A stretch of 32,446 nucleotides of DNA from Bacteroidales bacterium. Its GTDB lineage: Bacteria; Bacteroidota; Bacteroidia; Bacteroidales; GCA-2748055. Positions 17,569 to 23,862 of this stretch are shown piece by piece. The stretch is taken from NCBI GenBank assembly GCA_018400695.1, contig JAGYMF010000007.1, positions 1 through 32,446 of the forward strand, written 5' to 3'. The translations under genes and the position numbers were made by a program. The first letter of the stretch is position 1, and each line of letters opens with the position of its first letter. The notes under the pieces were generated by a model, which searched no databases, was not told where the DNA came from, and saw only the letters and a program-made list of their open reading frames with translations.

Positions 17569-19026
17569 TCACTTATTTAAAAAACGGTTTAATATATCAT
17601 CTGCCTGCTCCGGGGAGAGACTCTTTGCAACGATCCGCTTGTCCTTATCCAAAAGGAAGAGCTGTGGAAAGCTTAGCAGGTTGTATTGGTCCCTGAAGTC
17701 GTTGCTGTATGGACTCCAGCAGTTAATCCAGTCAATGGTCCCATGTTCATTGACAAAATCGACCCATTTGATCTTGCCTTCAACGGAGTTGATAACATGT
17801 ATGGACAGTACCTGTACACCCTGGTCCCTGTATTTTTTGAAAACTTCATATAACGCAGGGGTAGATTTTTTACAATGTCCGCAGTCTGCCTCCCAGAAAT
17901 AGAGCAGTGTATATTCCGCAGTAATTTGCGACAGGCTGAAAGTATATCCAACATAGGGATCGCTTTTTATGTCATCGTCCATCTTTGCCATTTCGAAGTG
18001 TTCCGCGGGAATTCCTCTCAGTTCAAAATCAGGTGCAATATTTCCGATAAAGGTAGGCTTGCTTTTCTTCAGGTTCTCGCTGAGTTTGTCGATAAACTCG
18101 GGACTGCTCCAGGTAGCTTCCGGTATATAGTATTTTTCTGCAAGATGAAAATAGACCTTGTCCATTCCCATGATCTTGCTTTCTGCATAGTTATTAAAAA
18201 GGGTGATGAGCATGTAACGGAAGATCTCTTCATCGGATCTTGCTTTTTCCATGAGCCTGTCTACAGCGATGATCAGTGAATCAGGATGTTGAGGAACCAC
18301 ACGGTTGATGTAAGTCTTTAATTTTGTTTCGTAGAGCGGGGTGTGCAGCAGCCTGATATCGGAAAAATCAAAATGGTCCAGGTAATGGTTTTTTATGTAT
18401 GTATACCTGATGGAATCTTTCTCTCTCTTTGTCCCGGTAACAATCTCTTCAGGAACGGAGACCTCCCTGGTAGCGTTCAGGAATGTGGAAAAGAAAGTTC
18501 CCCGGTTTTCAGTGATCATGGCCTCGATGTAGGCCATCATCTCTTCGTTAAGGGCCTCCATTTTTTTTCTTGTCCGGCTGGAATCTGCACTGTTTTTTGC
18601 CGTTTCCAGATCCTTTGCATATTGCTGTTGCAATGCTCGTTTTTCAGTCAGGTACTGTTTGTAACTGTAAAAAAGTTTGTTTTCAGCGGATCCCTCAAAA
18701 ACCGTTTTCCCTGTCAGATCAGCACTGTCTGCCGATATGGAAAAGTGCTGGTCATCGTCAAGCAGGAAATCAAAATAATAATTCTGATCCATAAACATTA
18801 TGTACAGTCCTCCGTCGAACGGCTCATTACCGGAAAACTCAGCCTCTCCCAGAAGGCTGACGGTGGCAGTATCCTTGGGCACCATCCTGTTGGTAAAATA
18901 TTCAGCAAGGATCACCTCCTTTCCGGCAAAATCAGGGACACTCAATTGGATATGGTATCCCTGTGCTGTAAGTGAAACACCGGTAAAAAGAAGGGAAATG
19001 AAAAGAAGGCAGTATTTTTTTCTCAT
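17569..19026 (-). CDS. Secreted TlpA-like thioredoxin-fold protein
   Basis: Periplasmic or exported thiol-disulfide protein of the DUF4369/TlpA type common in Bacteroidota. The N-terminus is a clear signal peptide (MRKKYCLLFISLLFTGVSL then TAQ) without a lipobox cysteine. Residues 25-110 resemble a DUF4369 beta domain, the middle is helical and charged, and the C-terminal 150 residues form a thioredoxin-like domain with the active-site CGHC (Cys382, Cys385) in WEADCGHCKKSTP and a cis-Pro motif SFPQLFLLD. A full-length start at 19035 is possible; I prefer 19026 because a TAAATTTG -7 box at 19049-19056 would leave almost no leader for the earlier ATG. It probably shares a transcript with carA. 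The client protein is unknown. Confidence 0.85.
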   Translation of the reverse strand: MRKKYCLLFISLLFTGVSLTAQGYHIQLSVPDFAGKEVILAEYFTNRMVPKDTATVSLLGEAEFSGNEPFDGGLYIMFMDQNYYFDFLLDDDQHFSISADSADLTGKTVFEGSAENKLFYSYKQYLTEKRALQQQYAKDLETAKNSADSSRTRKKMEALNEEMMAYIEAMITENRGTFFSTFLNATREVSVPEEIVTGTKREKDSIRYTYIKNHYLDHFDFSDIRLLHTPLYETKLKTYINRVVPQHPDSLIIAVDRLMEKARSDEEIFRYMLITLFNNYAESKIMGMDKVYFHLAEKYYIPEATWSSPEFIDKLSENLKKSKPTFIGNIAPDFELRGIPAEHFEMAKMDDDIKSDPYVGYTFSLSQITAEYTLLYFWEADCGHCKKSTPALYEVFKKYRDQGVQVLSIHVINSVEGKIKWVDFVNEHGTIDWINCWSPYSNDFRDQYNLLSFPQLFLLDKDKRIVAKSLSPEQADDILNRFLNK

Positions 19027-19048
19027 ATCTTTCATCTTATCAGCAGCA

Positions 19049-19056
19049 CAAATTTA
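19049..19056 (-). promoter_or_regulatory. -7 box for the TlpA-like gene and carA
   Basis: On the minus strand TAAATTTG (19056 to 19049) is a perfect match to TAnnTTTG, 22 bases before the preferred start. No good -33 box is seen at 19-21 bases, so the call rests on the -7 element alone. If real, carA is read from this promoter. Confidence 0.4.
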
Positions 19057-19159
19057 AACATTATAACCAATTTTCCACCCTTAAGCATTTACTGTGTTAT
19101 AACGTCAATGTCTGTGCCAAAGTTCATAATTAATTTTACCTAAAAATCACATGTATTGC

Positions 19160-19190
19160 TTGGTGCAGGAAAAAAATGGAATTAACTTCG
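19160..19190 (+). promoter_or_regulatory. Candidate promoter for the polyprenyl synthase gene
   Basis: TTGG (19160-19163), a 19-base spacer and TAACTTCG (19183-19190). The -7 box differs by one base from TAnnTTTG and is the same TAnnTTCG variant seen before nhaA and the TonB-like gene. It would give a leader of about 35-40 bases. Confidence 0.35.
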
Positions 19191-19233
19191 TTCTTTCTCC
19201 TGCAATGCTTAATAATTACTCAATTCAAATGTG

Positions 19234-20208
19234 ATGTATACATTAGCTGAAGCGCAAAAACTGATCGAAAAACATCTTGCCAATATTCGGTTTCCTGAAG
19301 AGCCCGGAGAGCTTTACGATCCGGTAAGGTATATTTTGAGTATCGGTGGAAAAAGGATCCGCCCGGCCCTCTGCCTTCTGGCTTGCGATATGTTTGCCGG
19401 ATCGGTCGATTCAGCCCTTCATCCCGCCACAGCCATTGAGATCTTCCATAATTTTACCCTGCTGCATGACGATATTATGGACCGGTCGGAATTGCGGCGT
19501 GGTAACGAAACGGTCCATCTTAAATGGAACGAAAATGTAGCTATTTTATCTGGCGATGTTATGTCGATCCTTGCAGGACGGTTTATGAACGAGGCTCCCG
19601 GAGCAGTGCTGAGGAATGTCAATGATGAGTTTCTGCGGACTGCCATTGAGGTTTGCGAAGGGCAGCAGTTGGATATGAATTTTGAACGAAGACTTACAGT
19701 GTCTGAGGAGGAGTACCTGAAAATGATCGAGCTGAAGACAGCGGTTCTGATCGCTGCCAGCCTGAAGATCGGTGCAATGCTTGGCGGTGCTGCTGAACGG
19801 GATGCCGCAGAGCTGTATCATTTTGGAAAAAACCTGGGGATTGCTTTTCAGCTGCAGGACGACCTGCTGGATGCTTACGGTGATCCGGAAGTTTTCGGTA
19901 AAAAACCAGGAATGGATATCGTCGATAATAAGAAAACCATCCTGATGATCACCGCCCTGAGAGAGGCGGATGAAAAACAGAAAGCAGTGTTGAACAATTG
20001 GCTTAAAGCAAGCGGTTTTGATCCTGAACAGAAGGTTGCAGAAGTGTTGCGCATCTTCGACGAATTAAGGATAAAAGATACAGTGGAAACGCTGATCAGC
20101 AATTATTATAGGTCATCTGTGCAAAGCCTTGACCAACTCAACACCCCCCGCGAAAGGAAGTCTGAACTGTATGCGTTTTCGGAATACCTTATGAAGAGAG
20201 AACGCTAA
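19234..20208 (+). CDS. Trans-polyprenyl diphosphate synthase
   Basis: Head-to-tail prenyltransferase that extends allylic diphosphates with isopentenyl diphosphate, giving precursors for quinones and lipid carriers. The 324-residue product has the first aspartate-rich motif DDIMD (residues 79-83) followed by RSELRRG, and the second DDLLD (209-213) in FQLQDDLLDAYGD, plus GGKRIRP near the N-terminus. All Mg-binding aspartates are intact. The preceding GTG at 19231 is in frame; I use ATG 19234. Chain length of the product (FPP, GGPP or longer) cannot be fixed from the sequence alone. It is a single gene, convergent with the DUF2723 gene. Confidence 0.93.
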   Translation: MYTLAEAQKLIEKHLANIRFPEEPGELYDPVRYILSIGGKRIRPALCLLACDMFAGSVDSALHPATAIEIFHNFTLLHDDIMDRSELRRGNETVHLKWNENVAILSGDVMSILAGRFMNEAPGAVLRNVNDEFLRTAIEVCEGQQLDMNFERRLTVSEEEYLKMIELKTAVLIAASLKIGAMLGGAAERDAAELYHFGKNLGIAFQLQDDLLDAYGDPEVFGKKPGMDIVDNKKTILMITALREADEKQKAVLNNWLKASGFDPEQKVAEVLRIFDELRIKDTVETLISNYYRSSVQSLDQLNTPRERKSELYAFSEYLMKRER

Positions 20209-20284
20209 CTAGCCCTTGAAAAAAAACTGCTGATTTTTACAAGTGGCTTGCTAGAAGGCTTCATTTTCTTGCAGCCACTAGTTA
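20206..20284. terminator. Nested inverted repeats between convergent genes
   Basis: TAACTAG (20206-20212) and CTAGTTA (20278-20284) are an inverted pair that contains both convergent stop codons. Inside, AGTGGCT (20242-20248) pairs with AGCCACT (20273-20279). An A8 run and a T5 run lie within, and GAAGGCTTC (20254-20262) is itself a small palindrome. The 3' arm reads as one 12-base block whose complement is split on the left by about 29 bases. This looks like a bidirectional transcript end, though the folding is not classical. Confidence 0.45.
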
Positions 20285-23200
20285 CATGCCTGAATCCGGA
20301 ATCGGTTCATCCTGTTCATATTGTGTAAGCAGCATTCGTAACTCCTCCATCTGTGAACGGGTTTCATACATTTCCTGATCAACCAGCTGCCTGAACCTGG
20401 GCTTCAACGAATTGAAATAGGTGAGCCTCTCGTTCAATACCCGCTGATAATCACTGAGCAGTTCATTGGCTTTTTCCGTTTCACCACACATGTAGTAGCT
20501 TTCAATAATTCCCTCATGGTGTATCGTCTGTCCGTTTCTCTGTGCAAAGGTCATTCCCCCTACAAACTGATCATATGGCAGGACAGAATGGGGGGCAAGC
20601 TCCATGCACCTGTCAAGCACTTCAACGGCTTTTTCCCGTTCACCCTTTTCAAGCAGGGCCAGTGCAAGCCGGGTATGGAGGTTCCGGAACCGGATGACGG
20701 ACAGCGTTCTGACAGAATAGTAATCCAGCGTTACATCTTCCGCATTCATCCGGCCCCAGCTGAATTTATTCATGACGATATCGTACATTTTATCCGGATC
20801 GATGCGGCCCATCACAAGAATGCTCTCTTGCGGGGTTCTGATCGGTACTACCTGGTATGCAAGCCCGTCCAGCTGGTAATAGGGTTCAAGACCCATGCTG
20901 CTGTCAAAACCGCCGGCTGTGAAGTAGATCGGCCGCTTCCAGTCATTCTGTGCAAAGATATCCAGCTGTGCCATATTTCCCTTGAGTATCTGCTCATTGG
21001 GGGTGAGCTGGAACCTGACATCATCCACGATCTGACCGGCATCTTCCGGTTTCACGATTCCGTTTTCCACTACGGTGGCAGAATCGACTTCAATTACAAT
21101 CTTGTGGGTCGGGATATAATCAACTTTGTTACCGTTTCGAAGGGTCAGTTGCGTCTGCGCATTGTTGCTTTTAATGAAGTTGGAGATATAATCTACCGTA
21201 GCCCATCTTTCATTCTCCCTGACAATGAGAGAATTGTTGGTTCCGTCTCTGTATTTTGAGTTGGGGAGTGAGAGCGGTAATGGTTCTGATTTATAGGCCT
21301 TCATCTTCATCTGGTCGATGTGCCACTCGGTATTGAAAAGCATCATGTTTACCACCCTGACGTCAGTGCGAATTCCCTCTACCTCCTGCAGGTACCAGAG
21401 TGGGAAAGTGTCGTTGTCGCCGACAGTGTAGATGATTGCATTCTCGTCACACGATTCCAGGTAGTTCTTGGCAATATCCCTGGCGACGTACCGCCCTGAA
21501 CGATCGTGGTCGTTCCAGTTCTGGGTGGCCATCAGCATGGGAACCCCCAAAAAAGCGATGATAAAACTGAAGACAGCGGCCGTTTTCATTGATAACCACC
21601 GGTGGAGCGTCATTGCCAGTCCTGCCACCCCCATGCCTATCCAGATGGAGAAGGCATAAAAAGAGCCTGCATAGGCATAATCGCGTTCACGTGGCTGAAT
21701 GGGACTCTGGTTGAGATAGACGACAATGGCAATTCCTGTGAGGATAAACAGGAAAAGAACAACCCAGAAATCTTTCAGGTGTTTCCGGAGATGAAAGAAA
21801 AGACCGATCAGACCCAGGATCAGGGGAAGGAAATAGTAGGTGTTTCTTGCAGGATGATTGACCATCTCTTCTGTCAGCTTGTCCTGGTTTCCAAGCCACA
21901 GGCTGTCGATACCTTTAATGCCACTTACAACCCTGCCATCAAGAATTCCTCCGTGGCTCTGTACGTCATTCTGACGGCCTACAAAATTCCACATGAAGTA
22001 CCGGAGATACATATGTCCCACCTGGTAACGCAAAAAGAATTCAATGTTGTCCAGGTAGGTTGGGTTTTTCGGATCTTTGATGGTTCCATACTGAATGTAG
22101 CTTTGCCTGTGCTGACCATCGGGACTGTACATGCGCGGAAAGAGACTCTTCCCCTCTTTGTATTTTACTTCTGCCTTTCTGGATCCTACTTCGTAACGGT
22201 TGGTCTCCTTGTTCAGGATATATAAAGGTTTGGTGTATTCAACGGATTCGATCTCTGCATTGTACTGGTGCCCAAAAACCAGCGGCCGGTCACCATACTG
22301 TTCCCTGTTGAGGTACGATAGCAGTGCAAAAGCATTGTCGGGCCGGTTTTCATTCATCGGTGGCTGGGCTGTTGACCGTATAATGATCAGGGCATAGGAT
22401 GAATAACCAATGAGAATTACCGTAATGCCTGTCAGGATGGTATTCAGTAATACACGCTTTTTTATGAATTGTGTCCTGTAAATACCATATGCCAGCAGTG
22501 CCAGCAGAAGAACAAAATATACCAGGAGTCCGGTATTGTAATGAAGTCCGAAGCCGTTGGTAAAGATCAGTTCAAAATAGGTGCCTGCCTTTACAATTCC
22601 AGGAATGATGATGTACATGATGGAACCAAGGATGATCACGGAGACGAGGACCGCCTTGATGATCCCATTCCGGGTAACAGGGTATTTCCTGAAATAATAT
22701 ACCAGCACAATGGCCGGAATTGCCAGGAGATTCAGAAGGTGCACACCAATAGAGAGTCCAATCAGGTAAGCAATCAGGATCAGCCAGCGGTTGGAGTATT
22801 CCTGGTCAGCAATGTTTTCCCACTTCAGAACAGCCCAGAAAACCACCGCTGTAAAGAGCGAAGAGGTGGCATAAACCTCTGCTTCAACCGCCGAAAACCA
22901 GAAGGTGTCGGAAAAAGTATAGGCCATGGCACCGATAAAAGCACTTCCCATTACCAGTATGTAATGGGTCATATGATGATCACGTTCATTCTTGATGAAG
23001 ATCTTCCTCAGCAGGTGCGCAATGGTCCAGTAAAGGAAAAGAATGGTGAAGGCACTGCTGGCAGCAGATAACGCGTTGTACATTTTTGCCACGTTTGCCG
23101 GATCACTGGCGAACAGTGAAAAGAGCCTTCCGAGAAGCATGTATAACGGGGCTCCGGGGGGATGCCCGATCTGCAGCTTGTATGAGCTGGCAATGAATTC

Positions 23201-23314
23201 GCCACAGTCCCACAGACTTACAGAGGGTTCAATAGTGAGCAGGTAGACGATGAGGGCGATAAGGAAACTGAACCACCCAAGAACCAGGTTATATCTTCTG
23301 AAATTATTCATCAT
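20282..23314 (-). CDS. DUF2723-family polytopic membrane protein, probable glycosyltransferase
   Basis: Large inner-membrane protein of 1010 residues. The N-terminal half holds about 12 hydrophobic segments, and the first loop has the acidic motif SLWDCGEFIA (Asp36, Glu39), the catalytic-type DxxE signature of GT-C glycosyltransferases. DUF2723 proteins are related to the O-mannosyltransferase-like TMEM260 group, so transfer of a sugar from a lipid donor to exported protein is a reasonable role. The C-terminal 370 residues are soluble, contain the family segment TVGDNDTFPLWYLQEVEGIRTD split across the membrane boundary region, and end in TPR-like helices (ALALLEKGEREKAVEVLDRCM). Start is an ATG-ATG pair at 23314/23311. 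Acceptor and donor are unknown. Confidence 0.85.
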   Translation of the reverse strand: MMNNFRRYNLVLGWFSFLIALIVYLLTIEPSVSLWDCGEFIASSYKLQIGHPPGAPLYMLLGRLFSLFASDPANVAKMYNALSAASSAFTILFLYWTIAHLLRKIFIKNERDHHMTHYILVMGSAFIGAMAYTFSDTFWFSAVEAEVYATSSLFTAVVFWAVLKWENIADQEYSNRWLILIAYLIGLSIGVHLLNLLAIPAIVLVYYFRKYPVTRNGIIKAVLVSVIILGSIMYIIIPGIVKAGTYFELIFTNGFGLHYNTGLLVYFVLLLALLAYGIYRTQFIKKRVLLNTILTGITVILIGYSSYALIIIRSTAQPPMNENRPDNAFALLSYLNREQYGDRPLVFGHQYNAEIESVEYTKPLYILNKETNRYEVGSRKAEVKYKEGKSLFPRMYSPDGQHRQSYIQYGTIKDPKNPTYLDNIEFFLRYQVGHMYLRYFMWNFVGRQNDVQSHGGILDGRVVSGIKGIDSLWLGNQDKLTEEMVNHPARNTYYFLPLILGLIGLFFHLRKHLKDFWVVLFLFILTGIAIVVYLNQSPIQPRERDYAYAGSFYAFSIWIGMGVAGLAMTLHRWLSMKTAAVFSFIIAFLGVPMLMATQNWNDHDRSGRYVARDIAKNYLESCDENAIIYTVGDNDTFPLWYLQEVEGIRTDVRVVNMMLFNTEWHIDQMKMKAYKSEPLPLSLPNSKYRDGTNNSLIVRENERWATVDYISNFIKSNNAQTQLTLRNGNKVDYIPTHKIVIEVDSATVVENGIVKPEDAGQIVDDVRFQLTPNEQILKGNMAQLDIFAQNDWKRPIYFTAGGFDSSMGLEPYYQLDGLAYQVVPIRTPQESILVMGRIDPDKMYDIVMNKFSWGRMNAEDVTLDYYSVRTLSVIRFRNLHTRLALALLEKGEREKAVEVLDRCMELAPHSVLPYDQFVGGMTFAQRNGQTIHHEGIIESYYMCGETEKANELLSDYQRVLNERLTYFNSLKPRFRQLVDQEMYETRSQMEELRMLLTQYEQDEPIPDSGM

Positions 23315-23342
23315 TACGAAAAGAATAAAGATGTTAAGGCCA

Positions 23343-23350
23343 CGAATTTA
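23343..23350 (-). promoter_or_regulatory. Candidate -7 box for the DUF2723 gene
   Basis: On the minus strand TAAATTCG (23350 to 23343) lies about 29 bases before the start and fits the TAnnTTCG variant. No convincing -33 box accompanies it. Low confidence. Confidence 0.22.
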
Positions 23351-23456
23351 AGATTTTTTTGTTATCCGGCAGAGATAAAATTGATTAACTGATGATTGAT
23401 TTCCAGCTTTCCGGGCCTGGCAATGGAAGCTGACAGGTACGAATTTTATGTTAAAA

Positions 23457-23488
23457 ATTGATGAATTCCACCAGGAACCATATATTTG
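23457..23488 (+). promoter_or_regulatory. Promoter of the SUI1-like gene
   Basis: ATTG (23457-23460), a 20-base spacer and a perfect TATATTTG (23481-23488). The expected transcript start near 23494 leaves a leader of about 18 bases before the ATG at 23512. This excludes the longer open frame that begins at 23458, inside the promoter. Confidence 0.6.
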
Positions 23489-23511
23489 TACCTTCACTAA
23501 CTGAAAATGTG

Positions 23512-23862
23512 ATGGGCGCAAAAAATCTCCATTCTTCTGAAGAGGTGATCTATTCAACGTATCCGGAATTTGAATATGAATATGCCAACATTCATGAGCA
23601 AACCACACTGAAGCCTGAAGACCAGGAACTGATCATATCCCTGGAAAAACGGAAGATCGATGGCGCACCTGTAACAGTTATCAGCGGTTTTGTCGGGAAA
23701 CGGATGGACCTGATCTGTATCGGAGATAAACTGTCGGAGGTTTGCAGGACCGACGGTTCAACGCGGATGTATGAAATTATTCTGTTACGTGATGTGCGAA
23801 AAAGAGCTTATGTCTATCTTCGAAACAGTGGTTACAAAGTTCGGTTTGCGCTGGAGCATTAG
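23512..23862 (+). CDS. Divergent SUI1/YciH-family protein
   Basis: A 116-residue relative of bacterial SUI1 (eIF1-like, YciH) proteins, which bind the ribosome and influence start-codon selection. The N-terminus (VIYSTYPEFEYEY) matches the VFSTdPnFEYE opening of Bacteroidota YciH proteins; then come LEKRKIDGAPVTVISGFVG and the C-terminal RAYVYLRNSGYKVRFA, parallel to the usual dkv-LL-GYk pattern. The usual glycine-rich loop (CGTGGSAKDGEI) is replaced by CRTDGSTRMYEI, so RNA binding may be altered. I chose ATG 23512 because of the promoter just upstream and because homology begins there. The 3' end overlaps the next gene, suggesting coupling. Assignment is by pattern memory, not alignment. Confidence 0.7.
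   Translation: MGAKNLHSSEEVIYSTYPEFEYEYANIHEQTTLKPEDQELIISLEKRKIDGAPVTVISGFVGKRMDLICIGDKLSEVCRTDGSTRMYEIILLRDVRKRAYVYLRNSGYKVRFALEH

Noticed and set aside
20516-21259. 247-codon plus-strand frame inside the DUF2723 gene
   Set aside because: Antisense shadow with no promoter and no domain-like features; the minus-strand gene is continuous here.
23458-23511. Longer SUI1-like frame starting at 23458
   Set aside because: It starts inside the promoter (ATTG-N20-TATATTTG) and the extra residues do not match the family opening.
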